Assembly: GCA_016125335.1 (NCBI GenBank)
Contig: WGLY01000004.1
Coordinates: 82,677 to 146,676, forward strand
DNA length: 64,000 nucleotides
Source: Frankiales bacterium
Lineage (GTDB): Bacteria; Actinomycetota; Actinomycetes; S36-B12; CAIYMF01
Reading direction: 5' to 3'
Shown: positions 1-8,463 of the stretch, one piece after another
Layout: each line of letters starts with the position of its first letter
How positions within the stretch are numbered: position 1 is the first letter of the stretch
Notes under the pieces: model-generated
The model's input: only the letters and a program-made list of their open reading frames with translations
The model's database searches: none
What the model was told of the DNA's origin: nothing
Program-made: the position numbers and the translations under genes

Positions 1-56
1 ATGGGCGTTCCCGGGCCGATCTGGGTGAGCTCGTTGTTCTGCTCCACCGTGAGCAT
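1..56 (-). CDS. Rieske-type aromatic oxygenase, N-terminus only (runs off the left edge)
   Basis: Only the first 18 codons are in the window: MLTVEQNNELTQIGPGTP. This matches the usual N-terminus of phthalate-dioxygenase-type Rieske non-haem iron oxygenase alpha subunits, which continue with a GxLLRRYWxP-like stretch. A GAAGGGAA ribosome-binding site lies just upstream. It is the last visible gene of the minus-strand operon, 105 bp behind the phosphotransferase subunit. The family hydroxylates rings or O-demethylates methoxy-aromatics, so the gene may supply the oxidation step for the phosphotransferase and dioxygenases upstream. No catalytic residues are visible. Confidence 0.7.
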   Translation of the reverse strand, partial: MLTVEQNNELTQIGPGTP

Positions 57-161
57 CTCGTGTTCCCTTCGGACTGGACGCAGGTCTGGCCGTCGTTCGC
101 AGTGTGCCGGAGCGTCCCGCCCGGGAGGCCGCGTCGGCCCCCCAGGCGGGACAGGGTGTCC

Positions 162-1973
162 TCAGTCGAGGACGGTGACCTTGCCGTTGGACCCGTCGAC
201 GCGGATGCGCTGCCCGGTCCTGATGGTGGAGGTGGCGAAGCCGGTGCCGGTCACGGCCGGCAGACCGTACTCGCGGCACACGATCGCGGCGTGGCTCATC
301 ATCCCGCCGGTGTCGGTGACGGTGGCCTGGATCTTGCCGAAGATCGGCGCCCAGCTCGGCGCGGTGAGCGGGGCCACGAGGATCTCGCCCTCCTGCACCT
401 CGTTGATCTGGTCCGGGCCGAAGATCACCCGGGCCGGGCCCTCGACGACGCCGGGCGAGGCGGCCATCCCGGACAGCGACCCGTCCTCGCCGGCCCCGCC
501 GCCCAGCCAGTTGGCGATGGAGTCGGAGGTGATGCCCCAGAGCATGATCGTGAACGGCTCGGTGACGACCTCCGGCGGCGTGCCGAGCGCCGGCGTCGGC
601 TTCCACTGCTCGAGGGCGGTGAGGATCTGCTTGCGCTTGGCCACCAGCGGGGGCCAGTACGACGGGCCGCGCGGCGGGGCGGGCGCCGCCCACGAGTGGT
701 AGAGGTCGAACAGTGCGTCGGGGACCTCGTGGCGCTTGAGGTAGAAGATGTCCTCGGGCTCCTCGAGGAAGCCCTCCTTGGCGAGCACGCCGCCGATGTC
801 CTTCATCTTGCGCCAGATGACCGAGTGGCTCCAGTGCTCGACGTAGAAGTTGTGGTTCTCGACGTACGGGAACACCACGCGGGCGAGGCCGAGCTTGCCG
901 TGGAAGGCCTCGCGGTCCTCGTCGCTGGCGAGCAGCGAGGTGTACTCGGCGACGATCCGGTCGCGCTCGGCCGAGATCGCCTCGGTGGGCCGCGCGATGT
1001 CGGCGCCCGAGCGCAGCTTGTCGATGTAGCCGCGGATGAACTCGAACGGGATCTCGACGTTCTCGATCCAGATCTTGTCCTGGCTGGAGAAGCCGGAGCC
1101 GGTCGAGAAGTTGAACCACGGCTCGGCCGACTGCTCGAAGGAGGAGATCCAGGCCTGCCCCGCCTCGCCCGAGGACTTCAGCGCCTCGCAGGTCGCCGTG
1201 ACGTCGCCGAGCGAGAAGGCCTCGGCCACGCCCGTGTCGAGGGCCATGCGGGCCAGCCGCTTGAGCTCCTCGTCGGGGCGGAAGAGGTCGACCTCGACAC
1301 CGGCGACCATCTTGGCGATCGCGAGGTCGGAGATGCCCGGGAACGCCTGCTTGCAGAAGCCGAAGAAGTCCAGGTAGGCGGCGTACCCCAGGTTGAGGAA
1401 CTCGAAGTGGTACTGCCACAGGGTGCTCGCGGAGTTCAGCAGCTCGAGGTAGTTCGCCTGGATCTGGCCGCCGGCGCCCTTGCCGGCGCCCGAGGTCACG
1501 ACCTCGAGCGGCTCGACGTCGGGCAGGGGCGAGAACTCCAGGGCCTCCATGCCCTTCACCAGGTCGCGGATCTTGACCAGCCAGTTCTCGTAGAGCTGGT
1601 TCCAGTTCACGAAGTAGTGGCCGGCGCGCTGCATGAACTGCTCGGCGCGGGCGGGGATGTCGGCCTCGGGGGCCGGCACCGGCGAGAGGTACGTGTAGCC
1701 GTTGACGATGCGGAAGTCGATCCCGTTCGCCGGTGGGACGAGGAGGTGACGCGTGTTGTACTGCGAGAGCGCGACGATCGCGACCTCCATCAACGACGCG
1801 TCCCAGGGCAGCAGGGGCTTGGGCCAGTGGACGCCGTCCTGGAACCAGAACATGGAGTCCTCGTACTCGGCGCGTGCCGGACTGCACGTGGAGGAGTACG
1901 CGTAGAGCTCCTGCCAGCCTTCGGCTCCGGGCGGAGTGGTGATCTCCGACGGGAGCGGGAACTTCCCAGCCAT
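162..1973 (-). CDS. Phenylphosphate synthase-like phosphotransferase, phosphohistidine subunit
   Basis: A 603-aa homologue of the C-terminal part of PEP synthase. The C-terminal swivelling domain carries TGGMMSHAAIVCREYGLPAV, with the phosphorylatable histidine at about residue 561. The N-terminal 450 residues should bind the acceptor. In Thauera phenylphosphate synthase the two activities are split over a ~70 kDa and a ~40 kDa protein. The same split and similar sizes are seen here with the upstream 363-aa subunit, so phosphorylation of a phenolic hydroxyl with ATP is the best guess. CreH/CreI for 4-cresol in Corynebacterium are comparable. The start at 1973 is chosen because AGAAGGAGAGG lies directly upstream; an in-frame start at 2057 is less likely. 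Rifampin phosphotransferase or an unusual PEP synthase are alternatives, but the neighbouring ring-cleavage genes argue against them. Confidence 0.8.
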   Translation of the reverse strand: MAGKFPLPSEITTPPGAEGWQELYAYSSTCSPARAEYEDSMFWFQDGVHWPKPLLPWDASLMEVAIVALSQYNTRHLLVPPANGIDFRIVNGYTYLSPVPAPEADIPARAEQFMQRAGHYFVNWNQLYENWLVKIRDLVKGMEALEFSPLPDVEPLEVVTSGAGKGAGGQIQANYLELLNSASTLWQYHFEFLNLGYAAYLDFFGFCKQAFPGISDLAIAKMVAGVEVDLFRPDEELKRLARMALDTGVAEAFSLGDVTATCEALKSSGEAGQAWISSFEQSAEPWFNFSTGSGFSSQDKIWIENVEIPFEFIRGYIDKLRSGADIARPTEAISAERDRIVAEYTSLLASDEDREAFHGKLGLARVVFPYVENHNFYVEHWSHSVIWRKMKDIGGVLAKEGFLEEPEDIFYLKRHEVPDALFDLYHSWAAPAPPRGPSYWPPLVAKRKQILTALEQWKPTPALGTPPEVVTEPFTIMLWGITSDSIANWLGGGAGEDGSLSGMAASPGVVEGPARVIFGPDQINEVQEGEILVAPLTAPSWAPIFGKIQATVTDTGGMMSHAAIVCREYGLPAVTGTGFATSTIRTGQRIRVDGSNGKVTVLD

Positions 1974-2067
1974 GCCCTCTCCTTCTCGACGGTCCTCGCG
2001 GTCCGTCCCTGGGGTGACTGCCGCTCCGTCGCGGCGGTCTCGGTGGTTGGCGTGCACGGGGAGTCGG

Positions 2068-3159
2068 TCAGGAACTCCCCGCCCCCTTGGAGTGCAGCGG
2101 CGACATCAGCGTCGAGACGATGCTCGACATGAAGTCGCCGGGTGCGGACCCGGGCGCCACGACGGCGCTCGGGCCCTTCTTGCTCCATACCGTCTCCGGC
2201 CGCGACTGCAGCAGGATGATGTTCTCGCCCTCCGGCAGGTCGAGGTCGACGGCCCACTCGATGTCCTGCGGGCAGCCGTAGTGCCGCTCGGCTGTCTTGG
2301 CCAGCTTGGCGATCGCCTTGATCTCGGTGTCGGTCAGGCAGGGCGCGTCCACCCGGTCCGGCGCGGTCTCCACCTTCTCGACGGAGTCGTGGTCGGTGAG
2401 CACGTACTCGTGGGTCTTGCTGCTCACGACGCGCTTGGTGACGTCGAGCATCACCTTGTCGACGCGGTAGTTGTCCGGGGTGACCTCCCCGGCCACCACG
2501 CCCTCGCCGAACCCCCACGCGGCGTCGATCGCCACCTGCGAGCGGTCGCCGTTGGTCGGGTCGAGGGTGAACGCCACCCCGGCCGCCTTGGGGTGCACCA
2601 TCTTCTGGACGACGACGCACATCTCGACCGAGCGGTGGTCGTAGCCCATCTCCACCCGGTAGCAGGTGGCGCGGTCGGTGAACAGGCTGGCCCAGCAGCG
2701 GCGCACGGCGTCGATGACGTCCTCGACGCCGCGCACCCACAGGTAGGTGTCGTGCTCGCCCGCGAACGACGCGTCGGGCGAGTCCTCCGAGGTGGCCGAG
2801 GAGCGCACCGCGACGGGCACCTCCTTGGTGCCGGCACGCGCGCCGAGCTCGAGGTAGGCGCCCCGGATCTGCAGCTCGATCCCCTCGGGGATGGGCATGG
2901 TCTCGATCAGGCGCCGGATCTCCGCGCAGCGCTGCGTGACCGAGTCCGTGTCGTTGACGTCCATGCCGTACAGCAGCCGGGCGACCTGGGCGTCGAGGTC
3001 GGCCTCGTCGCGGGCCCGGCGGTAGGCGTTGGTGGTGATCGCGAAGCCGGGCGGCACCGGGAGGCCGGCGCCGGTCATCTCGCCGAGGCTCGCGGCCTTG
3101 CCGCCCACCTCGCTCTTCATCCCGGCCCAGTAGCTCTCGAACCAGCTGATCGTCGTCAT
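2068..3159 (-). CDS. Phenylphosphate synthase-like phosphotransferase, ATP-binding subunit
   Basis: A 363-aa PEP/pyruvate-binding (ATP-grasp) domain protein equal to the N-terminal part of PEP synthase. Visible motifs are GGKAASLGEM near residue 20, VAVRSSATSEDSPDASFAG near 115-135, and the C-terminal LQSRPETVW typical of the end of this domain. It should transfer the beta-phosphate of ATP to the histidine of the 603-aa partner encoded 94 bp downstream. GAGGAGGT precedes the ATG. The start overlaps the stop of the phosphatase gene (ATGA), so the two are probably translationally coupled. The swivelling His domain is missing from this polypeptide, as expected of a two-subunit enzyme. Confidence 0.8.
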   Translation of the reverse strand: MTTISWFESYWAGMKSEVGGKAASLGEMTGAGLPVPPGFAITTNAYRRARDEADLDAQVARLLYGMDVNDTDSVTQRCAEIRRLIETMPIPEGIELQIRGAYLELGARAGTKEVPVAVRSSATSEDSPDASFAGEHDTYLWVRGVEDVIDAVRRCWASLFTDRATCYRVEMGYDHRSVEMCVVVQKMVHPKAAGVAFTLDPTNGDRSQVAIDAAWGFGEGVVAGEVTPDNYRVDKVMLDVTKRVVSSKTHEYVLTDHDSVEKVETAPDRVDAPCLTDTEIKAIAKLAKTAERHYGCPQDIEWAVDLDLPEGENIILLQSRPETVWSKKGPSAVVAPGSAPGDFMSSIVSTLMSPLHSKGAGSS

Positions 3160-4244
3160 CGGACCTCCTCGGCGACGTCGCGGCCGGTCGCGGTGCCGGA
3201 CCACCAGTCGGGGAGCGAGTCCAGGTCGGGCACCTGCACCTCCTGCACACGGTTGCGGTAGAGGACGAGCGCCGTGACGCCGCCGTCGATGAGGCGGACC
3301 CGGACGAACTCGGTGTTGAACGGCTCGCCGGGGTCGTAGCCCATCGCCCAGGTGGCGAAGGCGCGGATCGGACCCGAGTGGGTCGTGACGACGACGGAGT
3401 TGCCCGGCGTCTCGCGGTGGATGCGCAGCAGCCCGGCCCAGAACCGGCGCACGGCCGAGACAGGGGGCTCGAAGTGCAGCAGCGGCATGGTGAGCCAGTG
3501 GGTGATGGGGTCGCCTCCGCCGTTCTGGATCTTCCAGAACCGGTCGATCTCCACCAGCCACCCGGGCCGCTCGCCCATCGAGGTGCGCTCGAACGCCTCG
3601 AGCTCCTTCGCGTAGAGGCGGAAGGCCGATGTGACGTCGCGCAGCCCCTCGGGCGTCGCGACCCCGAAGTTCTGGAACTCGCGGTAGGCGACGATCTCGC
3701 CGACGGTCGCCTCGCGGCCGAACAGGCTCATGCCGTCGAGCAGCCCGCGCCGCAGGTGCTCGGCGGTCTGGCGCGCCCGGTTGGTGTCGGCGCAGGCGAT
3801 GCGCACCGTGTGGCCGTCCAGCACGCGGCGGGCGATCTCCTGGCCCCGCCGGTGGGACTGCCACGACCCCAGCGGCGTCAGCCCGGACTCCGAGCTGTAG
3901 CCCTGAGTCTCACCGTGACGCACGAAGTAGACGTCGGTGGCGACCTGCGCGGCCTGCTCGCGGCGCTCGGGGACGATCTCCTTCGTGCGGGTGACCTCCG
4001 CCCAGCCGCGGGTGGTGTTGATCTGCTGGCCGTCGTAGCTGGGGACCCGCGACTCGAAGGGGTCGACGTTCTCCCGCCGCTCGCGGAAGCGGCGCAGGTA
4101 GAGCGGCGTCGCGTCGTCGGCCGCCTCCTCGTGGGTGACGCTGCGGCCGGCGCGCTCGAGGTAGCGCGCGAGGTAGGCCGGCGCGTCCGGGCGCTCGGTG
4201 CGGGGCAGGGTGGGGCCGGCCTCCGGCTCCTGGACGGCGGTCAC
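3156..4244 (-). CDS. Histidine phosphatase superfamily protein (phosphoglycerate mutase fold)
   Basis: A 362-aa protein. About 100 N-terminal residues of unknown nature are followed by the phosphatase core, starting YFVRHGETQ with the catalytic His at about residue 110. Other core elements are ADTNRARQTAEHL and VVTTHSGPIRAFATWAMG, the latter holding the second catalytic His. The start is a GTG inside a GTGA overlap with the dioxygenase stop, and the end overlaps the next gene by ATGA. Sandwiched between an aryl-phosphotransferase and ring-cleavage dioxygenases, it is a strong candidate for removing the phosphate again before ring cleavage, the role played by CreD in Corynebacterium 4-cresol catabolism. 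That role is inference from context. The N-terminal extension may bind the aromatic part. Confidence 0.75.
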   Translation of the reverse strand: MTAVQEPEAGPTLPRTERPDAPAYLARYLERAGRSVTHEEAADDATPLYLRRFRERRENVDPFESRVPSYDGQQINTTRGWAEVTRTKEIVPERREQAAQVATDVYFVRHGETQGYSSESGLTPLGSWQSHRRGQEIARRVLDGHTVRIACADTNRARQTAEHLRRGLLDGMSLFGREATVGEIVAYREFQNFGVATPEGLRDVTSAFRLYAKELEAFERTSMGERPGWLVEIDRFWKIQNGGGDPITHWLTMPLLHFEPPVSAVRRFWAGLLRIHRETPGNSVVVTTHSGPIRAFATWAMGYDPGEPFNTEFVRVRLIDGGVTALVLYRNRVQEVQVPDLDSLPDWWSGTATGRDVAEEVR

Positions 4245-5152
4245 GTGTGCACCGTCAGGAACCGCTGGTTGACCACGCCGTCGTACCAGAAGAGCGCCCG
4301 GCCCATCTCCGCCTCGGTCCAGATCGTCGGCTCGTCGTCGGGGTCGACCCAGTAGCCGCCGGTGAACACCTCGTTGCGGTTGCCGACCGGGTCGAAGAAG
4401 TACAGGCAGTGGCCGCGCGTGGCGCCGTGCCGCGTGGGGTTCGTCTCGATGCGCACCCCGTGGTAGGCGCAGATGTCCGCGGCGTCGCGGATCGCCGTCC
4501 AGTCCTCGACCGCCCACGCGAAGTGGTGCAGTCCGCCGTTGGGCCCCGTGACCAGCGCGATGTCGTGGCTGGCGTGGGAGACCTCGAGCCACGTGGCGAT
4601 GCGGAACCCGTCGTCGCCGAGCACCTGCTCGGTCACCCGGAAGCCGAGCACCTCCACCAGGAAGTCGGTGATGCCCCCGACGTCCTCGGCGGTGAGGAAC
4701 AGGTGGTCGAGCCGGGGCGGGGCGATGCCGACGAGGCCCAGCGGCTTGGGCGGCGGGTTGGTGAGCGGGAGCAGGTTGCCCACCTGCTGCATCCCGTGCA
4801 CGAGCTCCATCGAGTGCCCGCTCGGGAGGGTGAAGCGGATCGCGGCGCCGTGGCCGGGGGCCCACTCGTCCGGCGCGTACCGGGTGACGTCGACGCCGGC
4901 CTCCTTGAGCCGCGCGGCGTACACGTCGAGGTCCTCGGCGTCGGTGACCTTGAAGCCGAAGTGGTTCAGCCCGTGGGTGGGCTCCCAGGTGAGGACGACG
5001 GAGTGGTGCTGGTGCTCGTCCCAGCTCTTGAGGAACACCCGCTCGCTCTCGCGGGCGGTCTCCACGAGGCCGACGACCTCGCAGTAGTAGGCGGTGGCGA
5101 GCTCGAGGTCCGGGACGCGGACCTCCACGTGGCTCAGTCGCAGGATGCCCAT
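4241..5152 (-). CDS. Catechol 2,3-dioxygenase (type I extradiol), second copy
   Basis: A 303-aa two-domain vicinal-oxygen-chelate protein resembling XylE/DmpB. The C-terminal catalytic domain has the iron ligands: RLDHLFL (His150), GGLHHFAW (His209/210) and YFFDPVGNRNEVFTGGY (Glu261). The PTRHGATRG stretch and the end WTEAEMGRALFWY are also typical of catechol 2,3-dioxygenases. It should cleave a catechol to 2-hydroxymuconic semialdehyde, the substrate of the dehydrogenase encoded at 11431. Start and upstream stop overlap by one base (TGATG). It is roughly half identical by eye to its upstream neighbour, so the pair arose by tandem duplication. All ligands are retained in both copies. Confidence 0.9.
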   Translation of the reverse strand: MGILRLSHVEVRVPDLELATAYYCEVVGLVETARESERVFLKSWDEHQHHSVVLTWEPTHGLNHFGFKVTDAEDLDVYAARLKEAGVDVTRYAPDEWAPGHGAAIRFTLPSGHSMELVHGMQQVGNLLPLTNPPPKPLGLVGIAPPRLDHLFLTAEDVGGITDFLVEVLGFRVTEQVLGDDGFRIATWLEVSHASHDIALVTGPNGGLHHFAWAVEDWTAIRDAADICAYHGVRIETNPTRHGATRGHCLYFFDPVGNRNEVFTGGYWVDPDDEPTIWTEAEMGRALFWYDGVVNQRFLTVHT

Positions 5153-6060
5153 CAGGTGTGCACCTTCATGAAGCGGTCGTTGAGCTCGCCCTCGTAGTAG
5201 AAGACGGCGCGCCCGATGTTGTCCTCGGTCCAGGTGATCGTGGGGAAGTCGGGGTCGGGCCGGTACCCGCCGGTGAACACCTCGTTGCGGGTCCCGAGCG
5301 GGTCGAAGAAGTAGATCGTGGATCCGCGGGTGACCCCGTGTCGCGTCGGGCCGACGTCGATCTGGATGCCGTTGTAGGCGAGGGTGTCAGCGGCCTTGCG
5401 GACCGCCTCCCAGTCGTCGAGCCAGAACGCGAAGTGGTGCAGCCCGCCGTTGGGGCCGGCCACCACGGCGAGGTCGTGCGGGGAGTGCGACCGCTCCATC
5501 CAGGTGCCGATCTGGTGGCCGTTGCCGTCGAGGAGCTGCTCGGTGACGCGGAAGCCCAGCACGTTGGTGTAGAAGGTCGTCGCCTCGCCGACCTCCTCGG
5601 CCGTCACCAGCAGGTGGTCCATCCGCGGCGGGGCGATCCCCGGCACCCCGGTGACGAACGGCGCCGGGTTCACCTTGGGCAGCAGGCCGCCGACCTTCTC
5701 GACGTCGTGCACCAGCTCCATGACGTGCCCGGACGGCGTGGCGAACCGGATCGACTCGCCCTGGCCCACGGACTCGCCCTTCGAGACCCGCTGCACGGGG
5801 AAGCCGTAGCGGGACACCGCGTTCTCCAGGTCGGACAGGTCGTCCTCGCGCTCGACCTTGAAGCTCATGAGGTCGAAGCCCACCCGCGGGGCGTACACCA
5901 GGCGCAGCGAGTGGTGGTCGGTCTCGTCCCAGCACTTGAGGTAGACCGAGTCCGCGTCGCGCTCGACGACGACGAGACCCATCACCTCGGTGTAGTAGGC
6001 GGTCGCGAGATCGAGGTCCGTGACCGTCACGTCGACGTGGCCGAGCCGCAGGATGCCCAT
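5152..6060 (-). CDS. Catechol 2,3-dioxygenase (type I extradiol), first copy
   Basis: A 302-aa XylE/DmpB-type extradiol dioxygenase and the first gene of the minus-strand operon. Iron ligands are visible as PPRMDHLL (His149), GGLHHFAFW (His208/209) and YFFDPLGTRNEVFTGGY (Glu260). GPTRHGVTRG and the C-terminal TITWTEDNIGRAVFYYEGELNDRFM segment (residues 274-298) closely follow XylE. The MGILRLGHV start at 6060 is chosen because both paralogues begin the same way; a longer reading to 6177 would cross the operator. No good Shine-Dalgarno is visible, so the mRNA may be leaderless or short-leadered. The promoter must lie in the 82-bp gap with the palindromes. Confidence 0.9.
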   Translation of the reverse strand: MGILRLGHVDVTVTDLDLATAYYTEVMGLVVVERDADSVYLKCWDETDHHSLRLVYAPRVGFDLMSFKVEREDDLSDLENAVSRYGFPVQRVSKGESVGQGESIRFATPSGHVMELVHDVEKVGGLLPKVNPAPFVTGVPGIAPPRMDHLLVTAEEVGEATTFYTNVLGFRVTEQLLDGNGHQIGTWMERSHSPHDLAVVAGPNGGLHHFAFWLDDWEAVRKAADTLAYNGIQIDVGPTRHGVTRGSTIYFFDPLGTRNEVFTGGYRPDPDFPTITWTEDNIGRAVFYYEGELNDRFMKVHT

Positions 6061-6082
6061 GGCGGCGAAGGTAGGCGGTGCT

Positions 6083-6119
6083 GTCCCGCACATCGGACCG
6101 ATGTGCCGCCATGCGGGAC
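6083..6119. promoter_or_regulatory. Nested palindromic operator between the divergent aromatic operons
   Basis: Two perfect inverted repeats are interleaved. GTCCCGCA (6083-6090) pairs with TGCGGGAC (6112-6119). CACATCGG-A-CCGATGTG occupies 6089-6105. They fill most of the 82-bp gap between the dioxygenase start (6060) and the start of the unknown protein (6143). IclR-family proteins bind palindromes of about this size, often as dimers of dimers, and an IclR gene is second in the plus operon. This is the likely site from which both operons are controlled. Binding itself is inferred. Confidence 0.7.
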
Positions 6120-6142
6120 GTTGGTGACGTAGCGTCCGAGCC

Positions 6143-6847
6143 ATGACCGCAGACCCCGGGCAGCTCCGCGAGGCCATGGCCGGCTTCGTGTCCGCGCTGC
6201 ACGGCGCCTACCTGGACCAGGCACGGCACCTGCCCGTGGGCGAGCGCGGATCCCTGCCGCTCCTCCAGGTGGATCGTGTGACCGTGCTGGCCGTGGGGGT
6301 GCGCCACCTGCACGTGCTGGCCACCACCGCGCCGCTCGCGCCCCCGGCCGGGCCGGAGGTCGCCGTCCCCGGCTCCCTGCCGGGCCTCGAGTGGACGCTG
6401 CGGTTCTTCGACCCCATCGTGGTGCCCGCCCTGGGCGCCGTCGACGAGAGCGACGGGCCCCAGCCCGCGGCCGTGCGGGAGGTGCTCGGCGTCCCCGACG
6501 TCGTCTACCACCTGTCGGTCTCGCCGGGCGCCGGCCTCTCGGCGCACCACGCGCAGCACGCCGGGACGGCACTGGCCAACCAGCACGCAGCGGCCTTCCA
6601 CGACCACGACACGATCCGCGCCCGCTCCGGCGGCGGCTCCCGGGGCGAGATCGCCGACGAGTACGCCGTCGCCGACCGGCTCGGCCTGCACCGGGCCGCG
6701 CGCCTGCTCGCACTTCAGCTCGCACCGCGCGACGAGCGCCTCTCGGCCGTCTGCGCCGACTCCGAGGCCGACGACGACGCCGTGCGCGCCGCCCTCGTCG
6801 CGGCGCTGCGCGCGCCGTCCGAGGTCCCCCACCCGGCGGGGCGCTGA
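6143..6847 (+). CDS. Protein of unknown function, first gene of the meta-cleavage operon
   Basis: A 234-aa soluble protein that I do not recognise. It has no signal peptide or membrane segment. The centre contains a His-rich stretch (SAHHAQHAGTALANQHAAAFHDHD, residues 133-156) that could bind metal. The C-terminal third is acidic and helical (residues 170-230). It begins 23 bp after the outer palindrome and ends one base before the IclR start, so it is co-transcribed with the regulator. Possible roles are an accessory to the phosphotransferase (the third, stimulating subunit of Thauera phenylphosphate synthase has no obvious counterpart here) or an uncharacterised enzyme. Neither is shown by the sequence. 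Confidence 0.75.
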   Translation: MTADPGQLREAMAGFVSALHGAYLDQARHLPVGERGSLPLLQVDRVTVLAVGVRHLHVLATTAPLAPPAGPEVAVPGSLPGLEWTLRFFDPIVVPALGAVDESDGPQPAAVREVLGVPDVVYHLSVSPGAGLSAHHAQHAGTALANQHAAAFHDHDTIRARSGGGSRGEIADEYAVADRLGLHRAARLLALQLAPRDERLSAVCADSEADDDAVRAALVAALRAPSEVPHPAGR

Positions 6848-6848
6848 C

Positions 6849-7667
6849 ATGACCGACCGGGAGCTGCGCCCGCTGGGCGACACGCAGGTGCTCGCGTCGG
6901 TGAGCAACGCCGCCCGCCTGCTCAAGGAGTTCGGCAAGGGGGACCGGGAGATCGGCGTCAGCGAGCTGTCCCGCCGGCTCGGCCTGGGCAAGAGCACGAC
7001 CCACCGGCTGCTCCACACGCTCACCGTCGAGCGGCTCCTCGAGCAGGACCCGGACACCGGCTGCTACCGGCTCGCGCTCACCATGCACGAGCTCGGAGCG
7101 AGCGTGCAGTCCGCGATCGACCTGCACACCGCGGCGAACCCGGTGATCGAGCAGCTGCGCAACCTCACCAAGGAGACCGTGCAGATCGCCGTGCTCGACG
7201 GCCGCCACGTGGTCTACGTCGAGCGCCGCGAGTCGCCGCACACGATCCGGCTCTTCGGCCGCGTGGGCCACCGCAACGACGCGCACTGCACCTCCACGGG
7301 CAAGGTGCTCCTCGCGCACCTCCCCCAGGCCGAGCTCGACCGGGTGCTCTCCGGCTGGCGCCTGCCGCGCAAGACGCAGTACACGATCGCCGACCAGGCC
7401 TCCCTGCGCGTGCAGCTGCACCAGGTGCTGGTGCAGGGATGGGCCGAGAACGTCAACGAGACCGAGCTCGGAGTGGCGTCGATCGCCGCCCCGATCCGCG
7501 ACCTGCGCGGCACCGTGGTGGCCGCGCTGTCCATCGCCGGCCCGATCCAGCGCATGGAGGGCGCGACGCTGCGCCGCTACGTGCGGCCGGTGACCGAGGC
7601 CGCGGCCGCGATCAGCCGGCGGCTGGGCTGGGTCGAGCCCGCCGCCCGTCAGGAGGGTACCCGATGA
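6849..7667 (+). CDS. IclR-family transcriptional regulator
   Basis: A 272-aa regulator. The N-terminal winged helix-turn-helix is seen as [24 protein letters not shown] (residues 36-59). The effector domain follows, with ARLAL-type landmarks such as [28 protein letters not shown] and [25 protein letters not shown]. IclR proteins of this kind (PcaR, PobR and relatives) control aromatic catabolic operons and sense pathway compounds. It sits inside the operon it probably controls, and its stop overlaps the hydratase start by ATGA. The nested palindrome at 6083-6119 is the likely binding site. Whether it activates or represses cannot be told from sequence. Confidence 0.9.
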   Translation: MTDRELRPLGDTQVLASVSNAARLLKEFGKGDREIGVSELSRRLGLGKSTTHRLLHTLTVERLLEQDPDTGCYRLALTMHELGASVQSAIDLHTAANPVIEQLRNLTKETVQIAVLDGRHVVYVERRESPHTIRLFGRVGHRNDAHCTSTGKVLLAHLPQAELDRVLSGWRLPRKTQYTIADQASLRVQLHQVLVQGWAENVNETELGVASIAAPIRDLRGTVVAALSIAGPIQRMEGATLRRYVRPVTEAAAAISRRLGWVEPAARQEGTR

Positions 7668-8452
7668 CCCTGTCCGCCGAGCGCGCCGACGAGCTCGCCG
7701 CCGCGCTCTACGAGGCCCGGCGCACCCGCGTGCCGGTGCCTCCGCTCACCGAGGCCGACCCGGACCTCACGCTCGAGGACGGGTACCTCGTGCAGCAGGG
7801 CGTCGTGCGGCGCTACCTCGAGGACGGCGACCGCGTCGTCGGCTACAAGCTCGGCCTCACCAGCAAGCCGATGCAGCAGCTGCTCGGCGTGGACTCCCCC
7901 GACTTCGCTCCGGTGATGGCCTCGCACGTGCACCTCGACGGCGCCGCCGTCGCCGCGGCCGACTACATCGCGCCCCGCCTCGAGGCCGAGATCGCCCTCG
8001 TGCTGGGGGCCGAGCTGTCCGGGCCCGACTGCACCCCGCTCGACGTGCTCCGCGCGACGGAGGGCGTCGTCGCCTCGATCGAGCTCGTGGACAGCCGCGT
8101 CGCCGACTGGCGGATCAAGCTCCCCGACACGGTGGCGGACATGGCCAGCAGCGGGGCCATCGTCGTCGCCGGGCGGGTCGTCCCGGTGGCCGACGTCGAC
8201 CTCCTGCTCACCGGCATGGTCTTCACCCGCGACGGCGAGGTCATCGCCACGGGCGCCGGCGCCGCGGCGCTGGGCAACCCCGCCGCCGCGGTCGCCTGGC
8301 TGGTGCGCACGCTGCACCCGCTGGGCGCCTCGCTCCCCTCCGGCTCGATCGTCATGACCGGAGCCCTCCACGCCGCGGTGCCGGTCGCCGCCGGCGAGAC
8401 CTACCGCGCCGAGTTCGACCGGCTCGGCCCCGTCACCGTCCGGATCGTCTGA
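7664..8452 (+). CDS. dmpE: 2-keto-4-pentenoate (2-oxopent-4-enoate) hydratase
   Basis: A 262-aa member of the fumarylacetoacetate hydrolase-related hydratase/decarboxylase family. [23 protein letters not shown] (metal-binding ExE) and the segment [19 protein letters not shown] resemble MhpD/DmpE hydratases more than the decarboxylase paralogue encoded at 10424. It adds water to 2-oxopent-4-enoate to give 4-hydroxy-2-oxovalerate, the aldolase substrate. The start overlaps the IclR stop (ATGA), with AGGAGGGTACCCG upstream. The assignment as hydratase rather than decarboxylase rests on comparison of the two copies and is fairly secure. Confidence 0.85.
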   Translation: MTLSAERADELAAALYEARRTRVPVPPLTEADPDLTLEDGYLVQQGVVRRYLEDGDRVVGYKLGLTSKPMQQLLGVDSPDFAPVMASHVHLDGAAVAAADYIAPRLEAEIALVLGAELSGPDCTPLDVLRATEGVVASIELVDSRVADWRIKLPDTVADMASSGAIVVAGRVVPVADVDLLLTGMVFTRDGEVIATGAGAAALGNPAAAVAWLVRTLHPLGASLPSGSIVMTGALHAAVPVAAGETYRAEFDRLGPVTVRIV

Positions 8453-8463
8453 GAGGCCTCGCC

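Noticed and set aside
60..2132. Long plus-strand open frame (690 codons) opposite the phosphotransferase
   Set aside because: It is the antisense shadow of real genes with strong motifs; its translation is Arg/Gly/Val/Asp-rich without any family signal.
162..3159. Rifampin phosphotransferase or plain PEP synthase
   Set aside because: Those are single polypeptides; here the domains are split as in phenylphosphate synthase and embedded in a ring-cleavage operon. Not fully excluded.
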